This document shows, in pieces, positions 14,901 to 27,200 of a stretch of 64,000 nucleotides of DNA. Positions within the stretch are counted from its first letter, which is position 1. The number at the start of each line of letters is the position of its first letter. A model generated the notes under the pieces. That model saw only the letters and a list, made by a program, of their open reading frames with translations, did not search any database and had not been told where the DNA came from. A program made the translations under genes and the position numbers. The stretch covers positions 62,001 to 126,000 of the forward strand of contig PEDN01001362.1 in NCBI GenBank assembly GCA_003864495.1, written 5' to 3'. Source of the stretch: Nemopilema nomurai (lineage: Eukaryota; Cnidaria; Scyphozoa; Rhizostomeae; Rhizostomatidae).

Positions 14901-17900
14901 CAAAATTTGTTTTCTAAGTTAAATGTTCGTCACTGTAGTGACTTACATAACAAGATTGCATGTGACGCCTGTTTCTTGTTATATAACATAATAATATCAT
15001 CTATTATTTTTTATTGCAATGTTTATAATAACATTATATTATGATATTTTATCAAGGATAAACCTAAAACAGATCAATTATACAATATCGATAGCGACAT
15101 CGGAATAAAATCAAATTTAATCAGTTTGGTTCTTTGTTTAGTGATTTTTACAAAATTTGGACCACAGCTCCCATAAGTTGTTTATTTGATTTTCTTTTCA
15201 CCACAAACATCTCGTTATAGTCTTGTGTTACTAATGCTTCCCGTGTATGTTAAACGGTTTTTGTTTTATTTCCAGGCAAACTGTAACATATTTGTGCATC
15301 TTGACGTGGATTTATATCGAAAAGTTCGTGTTGGAATCATCCAGTAAGTGTTGTCGAGTTTTTAGCCTTGTAAAAGCTGGTTGCGTTATCTCATTTTAAT
15401 CATGTTCGTTGTAGTAAAAAACGATCGCTAAAGTTAAATGGAAATCTACCTACAATGAATAAGTGGAATCTTTTTTGTGCCACAAAGCACAGGTTTTAGG
15501 CAAGAGTCCTGTCTCGTACAAAGTATATCAAGTATTATGGTAAAACATAAATGAGGATAAAACACTTTTTTTATTAAGTTAACGAAAACAATTCAGTATT
15601 ACTTGATATCAATGCCACATTCGACTAGCATCTGGTATTCAAGGTATTTGTTCAATACCTTCAAGTTTAGATAGAAACATAAACGTCATCTTAAAAAGTC
15701 AGTTGTCATCAGTGTGACTTTTTAAGTTCCTTTCCTTATAAAAATTATGTATTTGTATAATTTTTCCTTTGTGTATTCGTGCCATTATTGGATATTAAGG
15801 GAGAGGAGGAAAGGAAATGCGGAGAAGGAGGCGAGGGAAAAGGGATAATGGAAAGTGGCATTGTTAGAGTAGGATGATTGAGCAGGGGGAAGGAGAGGGT
15901 GGGAAAGGATACTGAAGAGGCTGCTGAAGAGGGGGGTGGAAGGTTTAAAGAGAATGCAAAGGGTGGCCATGTTTGAGGAAAATGTAAAGAACCAATGATT
16001 TGGATTAGTGATTGAAGAGAGAGAGAGAACTGGGAGAAACAGCAGAATCATAGTTTTCTCATACTTCAAGTTCTTTTTCACCAGAGACTTATCAGAGTAT
16101 GGAAACGTCAGAAAATGACCAAAAGCTGACAAAATAGCTAGCTGCGAATCGAAAACACTAAAGGGTTGTAAAAAGAGCGTTGATTGGCTATAATTGACCA
16201 ATCAGCGTCCACTTCACGAGAGCTTTTAATACGAACAGTATCTTCAGTATATGTTTTTGAGCAGTCTTGGTTTTCTTTAAGAATGTGAAAACGCTGCTAT
16301 TTACATGAGGTCGTTGACCATGACATCCCAGGATCTCACTACTTGGATTTCTATCTTCACGGCCCGTGAGATGTAGCATGTTGTCGGTGTTATCCACCAA
16401 GAGATTTATACTCACCGCAAGGGTCACAATTGCCATGGGCTTTGCCGTCAATCCGCTTTGCTTCTGTTTTTGCCAGTCGTATCGCTCACGTAAGCAGTCA
16501 CTTGCCCCCGGATAGCTGACCAGTGTGTGATAAGCCGGATTGCCACTGCTTTGTTTGCAAGGCCACAGCTGTAGCTTTCCAGGAATGTTTTGGATTTGGG
16601 AACATGCCGGGGGTTTACTATATGAATGATGGTTGAATATTATGCAGTCCTACAGTTTGTCTGAGAGGTGTCTGTAGTGTTAAAGTGTATGCAGAAACCC
16701 ATGATAAAAACTCCAGTATTTGCAAAATAACGCGTATTTGCTTTGACTTCGTATCGTACCTCTTGTTTTCCAGTAGTGTGATTGTACCGCTTTTATGTCG
16801 TTTCAAACGAAGTCTCACTTTTGTACCTTTTTGACAACTAGACATACAGTTTTTTGCATTGCCTGATCAAAGCTGATTGGATAAGGCGCTTGTTTGATTT
16901 TTATATCGATAGCATACAATCTTTCAATTAAATCACCTTCAGATATCGGAAATTAATCTTCGCCCTATGACGTGGTCATTTCTCCTTTAGGTCCATTCTG
17001 GCTACCGATATGGCACAACATTCCAGCATTCTCAGCGAATTCAAAGACATTCTGACCAAAGGCTTCGACTTCAAAAATGCGGACCACAGACTTATGGTTA
17101 GATTTATTGCCACAACCTTTAAATTTAGAATCGTTAAATTTCAAACACAAAGATCATTGTGCAATTTTACATGATATCACGAATCCTTTTGGAAATTCTG
17201 CAAATAGTCAAATTGCTATTTTTGGTGTTAATAAAGCCATAGTCAGTTTAAATTGTCTATTTAGGCCATTATATGTCACGTTTTCTATTCAATTAACATT
17301 TAACAATTGAAACTTTGCCCACGTGAACTGTGTGCTTGTATGTGCTTGACACGTAGCGCGGGAATATTGTAACTTTATGGCTTTTTTCTATCTAGCTCAT
17401 GAAAATCTTCATCAAAGCTGCTGATGTCTCCAATGAAGCGAGGCCGATGGATGTAGCCGAACCCTGGTTGGAATGCCTATTGGAGGAGTCCTTTAACCAG
17501 GTACGCGTAGCGACGTCATCATAGCGCTTAGGCCCAGCCCCCTTCAATAGTGTCAGGTACAGGAAGTCAAAATGGAAATTGTAGGAACGCGTTTCCTTAG
17601 CACCTTTGCCTAGTCTATTAAAAGGGATAGATTGAAAATTACTAAATGGCGCAATGTTTACACTTAGTCCTATTCTCTCTATTATGAAACCGTTTTGATA
17701 GTTTGTTCCCATGTGGCCTAATCACACACTCAACGACCTAGCTGCAAGGAACTATCAAGCAACTTCAAATACATAACATGTAAACAATTTACTTCTTCGT
17801 TCACTGTTGCCAATATTGTTTTTACTGAATCAACCGCTTGATTAATGAGTCTGCCATTCTCTTTGAAGAGTGACCTCGAAAAGCTTGAAGGGCTGCCTGT

Positions 17901-19283
17901 TCTTCCATTCATGGACAGAGACAAGGTGACGAAGCCATCGGCTCAAATTGGCTTCATCAAATTCGTCCTCATTCCTCTTTTCGAATCATTAACTGAACTA
18001 TTTCCTGTTTTTACGGTAAGTCTATTATTGTCACTTTTCATTACCTTCTGTTATGTACCCAGAACACACTTTTAATTAGTCTTGTTGCCCTCTAGGCCCT
18101 CTCTATTTATGAAACTGTTCAATAAGATACAGCACTAGTTTAATACGGTTTTGTTTGATACTTTATGGCTTGTCAGGGCATCTGGACAGTGTTCTATTAT
18201 CGCAACGTAAAAGAAGCTCTCGTAGAGCAAGTGAAGGAAGTTTGGTTTAGTTTTATGTCATCTAGTGTTCAAGATCTCATGAAGTTTATGATTTAGGGTT
18301 TCACGGGACGTTTAAGATTTTTGATACAAAAATATCATTCTGATCGCATTAAAATAATTTGTTGTTCGTTACCTGCCTCGTTGCAGACTCTGTTGTTCGT
18401 TGGTTGTCTCGTTTCAGACTCTGTTCTTCGTTGGCTGCCTCGTTTCAGACTCTCAAATCAAACAAAATGCAATCCTCTGAAATTCTCTTTTTGTTACAAA
18501 GAAGTTCTGCTTTTAGCTATTTCTACTTTCTTAGTGTATTACAATTATCATTTAGCCAGAGGTATGATTTCTATAGCATCACCTTTTCGGAGGAGAATGT
18601 GTGGGATCAAATTTTGTAGACGGTACACTTGCTGGATAAGTCAGTTTTAGCGACAGCTTTTTCAGAAAAATGAAATAAATGAAAAATGAAAAAATAATAC
18701 ATAGATATGGTGAACAGCCTGATGTAGAATGAAGGAGCCTCTGTTTGAATTACAAGTTCAGAGCTACAGGGATTAGGTAATCAGACTCTTTTTGAGAAGT
18801 AAGTTTTTCTGACCGATAATGTTTTCTCCTAACGAGGTTTGGAAAAAGGCCAGTGTGTATATATGTGTTGCAAGTTTGGCTGGGTAATTTGTAGTTTAAA
18901 ATGTTGGCTTAATGATATCTAGTTATAGATGATGGATTTTTCATCTCGCGCAGGGAACTCTTATCGACCCGGTGATGGTTGCCTTAGAATATTACCAGAA
19001 TTTGGCAAAAACAACAGAGGAGGAACGCAAGAAAAGGGAAGAGAGAAAGTTGAGTTCGGGGACGCCCCCAAGAAAGCTCAGCGTAGAAACGACAGACAAG
19101 AATAACGGGTCACGGCGAAAAAGCAACACGGAGCGGAAGATAAGCCCAGCGGCGAAGAAAAGTGTGGGGAACGGACCTTTAGAGCAAAATGTCCACCGGA
19201 AGTCGAGTACAGGGTGTAATGCTGTAGAGCGAAAAGTAAGCAAGGAACACGTGACAAATGGTCCGATCATAGTGGGTAAATAA
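2923..19283 (+). CDS. PDE9A: PDE9A, high-affinity cGMP-specific 3',5'-cyclic phosphodiesterase (5' partial)
   Basis: Hydrolyses cGMP to GMP. Exons: 2923-3078, 4002-4044, 5984-6086, 7549-7595, 9598-9687, 10157-10298, 10969-11064, 12991-13113, 14047-14139, 15276-15343, 16991-17096, 17396-17500, 17869-18015, 18954-19283 (stop). All phases join, giving 548 residues without exon 1. The first three exons give the PDE9 N-terminal region, ending in a helical dimer segment (LQHLEKNV). The catalytic domain runs from about exon 6. Metal ligands are visible in HNFRH (exon 7), [11 protein letters not shown] (exon 8) and [10 protein letters not shown] (exon 12). The purine-selecting glutamine is in [12 protein letters not shown] (exon 13). 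The last exon encodes a Lys/Glu/Ser-rich tail with RKLS and RKSS basophilic sites, as expected of a variable PDE9 C-terminus. The tyrosine typical of human PDE9A after LLEE is a serine here (17489-17491). It is convergent with CSTF1. Identity is secure; exon 1 is missing. Confidence 0.93.
4971..5204. mobile_element. hAT-like MITE, 234 bp, with 8-bp target duplication
   Basis: The element begins CTGTGGCGGCGTTTTGG and ends in the complement of CAGTGGCGGTTTTAGGG. These are short inverted termini of the CAGTGGCGG type common in hAT transposons. TAGCGAAG lies immediately outside both ends (4963-4970 and 5205-5212), a perfect 8-bp target-site duplication as hAT transposases make. There is no transposase, so it is a non-autonomous copy. 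It sits in a PDE9A intron, between the exons at 4002-4044 and 5984-6086. Confidence 0.85.
9786..9990. repeat. polypurine (GA-rich) tract in PDE9A intron
   Basis: The plus strand is almost entirely G and A for about 200 bases (runs such as GAGAAAGAGAGGGGG). It lies between the PDE9A exons ending at 9687 and starting at 10157. A similar purine-rich tract lies at about 15790-16040. The minus-strand open frames across both tracts are low-complexity and not gene-like. Confidence 0.6.
12228..12595. mobile_element. probable MITE with about 40-bp imperfect inverted ends
   Basis: The left end reads AAAGTGATGACGTCACAAAA followed by an ATTTTAG/TTTTTAAT tract. The right end, reverse-complemented, reads GAAGTGTTACGTCACCAAAA followed by ATTTTTAGAATTTTTGAATT. 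The arms are clearly related with several mismatches. Exact ends and target duplication could not be fixed. It is intronic in PDE9A, upstream of the HD exon at 12991. Confidence 0.55.
13165..13317. mobile_element. short hairpin MITE, about 153 bp
   Basis: Left arm GCAGACTCTACAGTCCT pairs with right arm AGGACTGTAGAGTCTGC. Further in, GGAGGAGGGAAAAGG pairs with CCTTTTCCATCCTCC, so almost the whole element folds on itself around a loop of roughly 35 bases. It starts about 50 bases after the donor of the PDE9A HD exon. The transposon family was not identified. Confidence 0.65.
18177..18296 (+). CDS. PDE9A: possible alternative last exon of PDE9A
   Basis: After the acceptor-like CTTATGGCTTGTCAG, the phase required by the upstream exon (ending 18015, phase 0) stays open for 39 codons and then stops at TAG (18294-18296). 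It would give a PDE9A with a short tail starting GIWTVFYY in place of the Lys/Ser-rich tail from exon 18954. An ATTAAA sequence follows near 18348. No homology was recognised and it could be chance; transcript evidence would decide. Confidence 0.25.
   Translation, partial: GIWTVFYYRNVKEALVEQVKEVWFSFMSSSVQDLMKFMI
18361..18455. repeat. 31-bp tandem repeat, three copies, each with an acceptor-like CAG
   Basis: Three 31-bp units of the form GTTSTTCGTT...CTCGTTTCAGACTCT occur with CAGACT at 18384, 18415 and 18446 (the first copy has TTGCAG). Each unit carries a pyrimidine tract followed by CAG, so it resembles a 3' splice site. It lies in the last PDE9A intron. Confidence 0.8.
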
Positions 19284-21200
19284 CTACACGAACCTTTGTA
19301 GATAGATCAGAATTTGTAGTCAGATCGAGGCACTCTCGTTTGCAGGGGGTTAAAGACAGTTTCATTGAGCTGGGAAGCATATATATATATATACATAAAT
19401 ATATCTCTGTTACACAGCCTGTGACAATCTGACTTACCTAATTGGAGATTAAATTTGTTATGGGGGAGAATCGGTTTAAACGGAGTGTTACTGGACCATT
19501 ACGTTGGGAACTCAAGACGACGGGTTGTGTGGTGCAAAGGGTACCAACTCACAACCAAGACATTCCTGGACCAAAGGGTGGCTCAAAACTTGTATGGTGA
19601 CAAAACCCAATGTGCTTGTTCCAAAATAATTTATATAAGCACAAATTGCCCCACAGTCATCGTAGGCTGCAGACAAAGGTAGTTACTGTCCCTCATGTTG
19701 CCCCCAACGCTGCCCCCATTACGCCAGCATCGTTGAATGTATCTCAATGCATGTAATGAATATCTGCTATAATAGTGAATCGACTGATTTTTTCAATGGT
19801 GATAAAAAAATAATGTATTTGGTCCTTCAGCTGATTGAATCTCTGTAGAATGGTAGAATGATGTTGGGATGAATCAGATTATATCCGGTGATTTGTAATT
19901 GAAATCTCGAACTCTGTTGTACAAAGAAGTAACGTGACTGCAGTACTCAGCGAGGCCGTTGTTTTCTGTTATTTTTCGTGACTCGTAGCTGTTATTTACT
20001 GAGCAAAGTAATCATAAGAAATTTCGTTTCAGAATCACAAGCAGTGATTATTAATCTCAGTAACGTATATCATTGCGCTCTCGCGTCCAAATGAGCTGTC
20101 TGCCTTCGGTTGATTATTTGCCGTCAAGATCCAAACAGAATAATCATTATTTGCTTGTAACATTGCTGTAGTGATTGATGGAAGTTATTTCCGAAAATGT
20201 GGCAGAGCAATGAATTCTGAGAAGCATGTTATTAAAATTCCACTTGTCGCATGCATTATGTTTTTCCCATCTAAAACTCTCATAAACGATTTACTTGAAA
20301 TTGACTTCGCCTTTAAAACCATGTTTCAATTTTGAATGAGTTTCTCGATTTTTTAATATGCTTTACTAATGTATTCAAAATATATCTTCGCGGAAGAAAA
20401 CAGTGTTTTAGGTTAAGTTCAGGTTTTGTTGTGTACTACGACAACAAACACCAGAGCAAAATCATAGTTATATATCACCAAGAAACTGCATGATTTTCAA
20501 CCGAAATATGCATACAAGGTTCTTTTAAATATACGTCTAAATATTTCCCCAAGTTTGGTCTTGTTGTATCACATGATAGCTTAAACCAATCCCATTAAAA
20601 AACTAACAATTGTCATTGCAATGGCCAACGCCTCTAATGGTCACAATCTCATTGCAATAGTTTTGATCGATCTCAAAATAGTATTTTTTGCCAATTCCCA
20701 CTTCGTGTTAACTTGGTGCCTCTGTTAAAACATCCCTTGTGAATTAAGAAAGTTGCAGCATTACGTACCAAAGGACCTAAAAGATGTTTTGTTTCCATTT
20801 GGATAATACACTGTGCAATCGGGTCTCTAGTGATTCTGTTTGCGATGGGCAAACTCATTTGGACTTTTAATCGAAACATCAAGTTGTCCGGATACCAAAA
20901 CAGTTTGCTTCGGCGCTGCTGGTAGGACCATACTGGTAAGAGACAATTTTGAACCTTAAACGTATTTCAGAAACTATTACCGTTAGGTTTTTCGGATAAT
21001 TGGCTGTGTTTTCACCAACAATTGCATTTAGGCCCAAATCACCATATATCAACGACTCTTAACGCAAAACAGGAAATAGCCGCTGATATAAAACGAGTTT
21101 TCTTGTTGTTATTGAAAACACTATGAAAAATCTAACTACAACGAGAAGTAACAGAACGAGAAAAAGTTGCCGCTGTTGGTTAGCAAGTATGATACAAAAA
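19284..21200. other. convergent intergenic region between PDE9A and CSTF1
   Basis: Both genes end into this 1.9-kb region, which should hold their 3' UTRs and poly(A) sites. No AATAAA signal could be assigned with confidence. A short AT dinucleotide tract lies at about 19380-19406. No other gene, RNA or mobile element was recognised. Confidence 0.6.
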
Positions 21201-24200
21201 TCAACCGGATCCTTTGCAGTACCAGAATCTGGCTCTGTAATCCTCGCTGCACGACATCATGGCGGACTCGACGGGGGAGTGAACCAGGTAGCGAATGAAG
21301 TTGTTGTGGCCTAAAAAACAGCAGAAGTTTTTAGCACGTGGCTTTCCAAGTTGTTGCTGTACTGTGAAATCTCTTTGAATCAGTAATCCCAAGGAAACTT
21401 CATCAACTAATTACTTCATTAACTGATGAACTAATAACTAATAAAATTGCATCAAATAATAACTTTCTAGGGGCCTTTAAAAAGAAAACGTTTTCTAAAT
21501 TGAACTACCTCAACTATGAGCAGATATAAAATATGACTATAAACCATGACTTGACCAATGGCAAAATTTCGGCTTTGAGTTTTTATAGGAGAAAGATATA
21601 TTTGTTATTCTGCCGTTTAGCTTCTTACCAGAATGCAAACTCTGTAGTTTCTCAGTTGTCCTACTATCCCAACAACCAATTGACATGCTCTTGTCATCCG
21701 GAAAATCACTGAAAGCATACAAACATAGATTACTACGAGACAATGACGATTGGCGATGATCATAACGATTGATTACGATGCTGTTTTGGTGATTACCTAT
21801 CAGGTTATTGACGATCATTATAGTGATTGCTTGCTTGAAGACTGCTTTAGAAATGTGATTACGAGTGATTGCTGAAAACTGTTTGATGATTATGATTTAA
21901 ACGTTCGACTGTTTGATGATATTTGACTACAGTAACTGAAGAATCACTTCCAATCACCATCTTCATCATCTTTCGGCCTCAGCCGAGATTGAACTCAATA
22001 CACTTTCCTAGTACTCCCTATCTGTTATGGCTCCTAAAATATCTTCCTAAGGGATCAACGTGTCTCGCTTTATCCAATTTGGAAAGCTACCTTGCGAGAT
22101 CGATTGCCAGATGATGGGTTTAAGATCGCTTGCAAAGGTTTGAGATTACTTTTACTAGATTCCAATATCAGGCCCTACCATAATCTTCGGTGTGGTTGAA
22201 AATCGAGGGTGAATAGCAGGCTTGGTGGAGGTTTGATCCAACGTAGATATTTATAGCACGACCTGGTAGAGAATACGAGAACCTCTTGGCCATGCGACAA
22301 CCATTTTTATACAACCGGTAATGAATGTGTAACTTTCAACAAGACGTCGGTTGAAAATCAAAACCCAAAAGCGATAAAAGCAATCACAGCAGAATGTAAA
22401 ACAGGACGAGACATTTAACGACATTCGCAAAAGATAATGGTAATAGATATTACAAAACTGGTAAGAGATGAGTACAATGGGAAACTTAAAGTGTAAATCT
22501 CAAGCAATTCATTTGAACATCACTTCAATTCAAGTTTCTTTTATCAAAACAACGACCTCAGTAGGTTGAAGTAAATTTTCTGGTAAATTTTATGCTGCTA
22601 ACGCCGGTACAATATCTTTGCATATCTTACTAGAACAACATTGAATCGATCACCTAACAGACCAAGCTTTTTCATACCTGTGCGTAATTCCCAGAGTCTA
22701 GAGCAAGAGTCTTTTCCACTTGTCAAAACATACTGTAAACAAACCACTCACCAGTTAACAAAGAAGATAACAGATGGATATAGATAAAGAAAACTAGAGA
22801 GCAATAAAAAGCTTAGAGCGCAGAATCACACTTTCATTAAACTGATGTCTCCAAAATATTCTCTTGATAAGCACGTCCATAGGCTAAGGCCCACTTCCCG
22901 CGTCAAGTAAGACAAACGTGAAAAGATCTTATAAACACGCAAAATAATTCGCGTGTTTACACGCAGGTAGATCCTCAGCGTGATCTTGCAGTAGTAAAAC
23001 ACGCATTACCTTTGAATTTTTCGTGAATCGTACAGCTGTCACCTATGAGAAATTTAAGTGAAATCACAAGAAACCTGGAAAATAGTAAATCACAAGAAAC
23101 CTGGAAAATAGTAAATCACAAGAAGCCTGGAAAAAGTAAATCATGGAAAAACTATCCCATGATTGATTTTATAACTACACGGTTGAACTGTCGCTTTACT
23201 GCGATACATAAAGCCAAATTGCAACACTCCAAGAAAAAATAGTCGACCGATTTCACATGTCTTGGTTTTCTTGCTCAAAACTAGGCTTTCTTTGTGGCGT
23301 TGTAAATAACTCGGCATGGTTTGATTACCAAATGACGAAAACTAATTTTACAAGGTTCAACTTTGTGTACATACTTATTCTAAACTAAATGGATGATAAT
23401 CAATGCTATTACATTTTAAAACAATTCTGCTTCATTTAAGTCCAACTTTAGAGAACTTTGGGCGAGCGAAGGATGAGCAAGAAGATCAATTTAACAGCGT
23501 CTCATAAACAGCCACTCAAGAACGAAAGCATGGAGTGCCTATAATGCCATGTCGGTGGGACAGAGAGAAGGTCACATCATTCTTAGCTGAACAATCTTCA
23601 TGTGTCAGTACCAAGGTCGAGCGAAATTCTACGAAGAAACTTCATGGGTGATTTCTAGAAGCAGCTCCTTAAATAACATACCTCAGCACCACCATGCGCA
23701 GCTTTGAAGGTGTTGACGCATCGATTACTGACCCCATCCCAAATCTGCAAGAGAATTCACAAAACATTGTCTCACTGTTTGAAACTGACAAAACAATTGA
23801 ACGAATATTTAAGAACCACGCAGGGTCCTTGTTATATCAAATTCATCAATTAAAGTCCAGTCCAAAATCAATGATGAAATGACTTGGTCGCTTTTATGAG
23901 GCAAAATGAAACGTACTTTAAAAGAGCCATCTTTGCTACTTGTTGCAAACAGATGCGCACCTGGGGCATACTTGACCTAAAACAGCAAAAATAAAAACAT
24001 TTTCATTCTCCTTCCCTTTAACCTCTTTTTTCTAACGCTTAATCTCAGTGAAAAAGTATCAAATCAGTAGCACGAGGGAAGAAGAACGTCTTGAACAGTC
24101 TTGTAAAATACTTTGTGTTTGTCTATAAAAATCAAGACACTAGGTGGTGTGTCTATCGCTATCTACCTTGCAATGGTGTAAACATGCGCAGTAATGCTAC

Positions 24201-27200
24201 AACGTAGAATCGTAGAGGCCTAGAAACTTGGTTTGAGAGCAAAACGCATGGAAAACCCTTATCTTGAGTAAGAATAGACAATTGATCAATACATCTTGTT
24301 CATTCTTGTTGCGAATCTGCCAAACCCCCTGAATACTTTAGTAATTACATCGGAAAGCTTACATGACTATAGATTACGAATCTTGATCTACTTAGGCCAT
24401 TGATTGGCTTCAGGAAGGACACTTAGGCTAATTACAACGCCAATTAATAATAAATTGAACAAAATGATGATGTTGTTGACTATGCGTTATACAGCGACGA
24501 AAGCGAAGCTACAACAGAATGTATATCCTTGCATTAGAATGTATATCCTTGCATTACGAAGACTCATCGAATTCTGACAAGAGCATGCACGTCATTTGAA
24601 ACTTACGCATGTCAGAGATCCACTGTGCTGATCTCTAGGGTTATTTGAAACGAAACACTGGAATGTCTTCAAGTCATAAAGTCGTACTGAAATGCGATTA
24701 TGGAGAAAAGCACATTAGAGGAAATGCTAGCGATTTGATATTCCAGTGGCGTTTGATTGGAGGAACTTTTAGATAGCTTATGCATAGAAAGGGAAGGTTG
24801 TGGTAAGCAATGAATGTGTTTCGACAGATTTAGACATGCACTTTCTAAAAATGGCTCCTTTTTAATTTTCAACGTACTGCCACAAAGATACGGATTAATT
24901 TAAGATAAAGACGACGCTCCACACATCTGCCAATGTTCCGACAGACATCGTGGAATCTTCAATGTCTAGTGTGAAATATCAGATTCTTTAAACAAGGATC
25001 AAACCTCCATCCTTCTTCTTACCATCTCAGAGATTAAATGATCAGCTGTTACTTGCAATTAGGAACACTTCATTAGGATCTTTAGTACAGTTAACTCTTA
25101 ACACAATGACAGCGTCATCTTAAAGATCATCATACAATCGGTGGACACATTAAACTTAGATTCTCCCTGACAATTTCTCTATAAACATGAGTCATGGATT
25201 TTCTCCACTAAATAAGTAAATAAATAAATGACAATAAATAATAAATAAAGAAACTAATGAAAAAACTCTTTCAAACCTGTTGGACTATCTGTGGCTATCA
25301 GTATATGATCTCCTGCCGGGTGGAATGAAATACCCCGAACTGTCTCTGCTTCCTAAAGTAAAAAATTAAATGCATTGATGGCAAAGATTATGCAAATTCA
25401 TAATTGGAACACCAACATAGCTTCGATAAAGCCAATACTTCACAATTAAATCTGTTCAAAATTCAATTTTCTACTTTTAAACATTTTCCTTTCAAGTTTC
25501 TTGAAACTTCTGCATTCATGTTCAAGTTACTATGAGACTGGATCTACTAATGAGAGAAGAAATGTTTGCAAAAAGCAAATAGTTGTATTTGAGTTTCAGT
25601 CTACGCAGACAATCAAAATGGCGTCTTTTTGTCCAGGACATCCGGTGTCATTTCAGCTTCTATCAACAATAAAGGGCTACATAAATGAAAGGCCGTTTTC
25701 TAATAGCACAGAAACCAGTTGGTCCAGCCAATTATTGACAAATATTCCAATACTGACGTAGGTATTAAAACAATATTGAAGCCTCCAATTATAAGAGTAT
25801 TCAAGTTTAGCCCGATGATTTGAACAAATGCACAGGTTCAGTTAAACTCGAGTCCATTTGTAAAACAGAAAACCAGAAAAAACTGTTTTCTTGTCAGCCT
25901 GAGTTATTCTTTCCAACGAACTTCATAACGTATTCTATTTAAGCATGTTATTAGCTGTGTTTTGGATAAATAGCAAGATTTTCGGCTGTGTTTTGTATTA
26001 TATCATGTTTCATTAAGTCGACCCGTTTTGGGTTGAATTCAACTTTTGTAGAGGCTGTGTGTAATGGATAGTATGTTAATGGATAGCTGGACTATAGTAC
26101 CAAACCTTGCCTTTCCATTCATGTTGTTGCTGCTGTGAATATCAATAACCCTTATGGTGGTTAAATTCTGCAATCTGACCTACTTTTCAGCGTCAATTGC
26201 CCGTTTGGTCTCTTATAAATGGAGCAAAGTATATGAAAATGAATTGAATTGCAGAACCTTGAGAATCATGCGTTGAATTATGCTTAATCACATCTCCATA
26301 AAGCTGATTTTGCTAGACGCTTAATTTACTGGCTTGGTTGTTCTCTACTGCGGTCAAGTTTGCGACAAAGTGCGGCAGATTGTACGGAAAAAACTCACTT
26401 CAATGGTTTTGTACGCTTTTTTGGCTGATGACTTTGAAAAGTCAAACAGCTTCACAGTCCTGTCTTCACTTCCTGATGCCAATATTGGGATGGTCGGGTG
26501 AAATTCCAAGAATGTTATCGTCTAAAAGGAAAATCAGCGTGGAAAACGACTGATATGCTTTTCGTCATCAACAAGAATAGATGGTGCTTACGTCATACAC
26601 GACTTTTAAGGGCTATTGACATATCCCCAGGGTTATCAATTCTACTTCCGCGAACATGAAGGCACACAATTTTTTTAGCAGTAGATTACTTGAACGTTGT
26701 ATCTTAGTTTTGCTATAGTTACGCAATAGATTACATTTTTAGGTTTAGCTATAATCCATAGTTATACTAGAGATTCAATTTGCCAACAATTTTATCCATA
26801 GTAAAACTTTGATAAAACCAGTTAGTCCTTTTATAGTACATCAAACACGTATTATGGAAGTCCCGCATCATTCCCCATGTTCTTTGCAGAGTCCGGACAA
26901 ATTGACGGCAGGAGGCCGTAGGAAGGTTTTGCCTGTTGGTGTCATATTTTAGGAACCTTTTTTTAATAATTTTTCACAAACAAACAAGTCATAAACATAA
27001 CATGAAAAATGGAAGTGATTGTAAAAGCCTTTTTGTTTTGAGTTGGTAATGAGGAAAGTTTGAATTATAAAAATTGCAGCCGATGGAGGGTTATAACTTT
27101 ATCTGGACTCTGGTTCTTTGCATGTAGAATAGGACTTGCTTGAACCTGGATGCATCTTCAAAGTAACGAACATAATCGTCTTTAGATCGCCCCCTGCAAA

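Noticed and set aside
15785..16201. 138-codon minus-strand frame in a PDE9A intron
   Set aside because: Phe/Ser/Leu/Pro-rich translation of a GA-rich tract.
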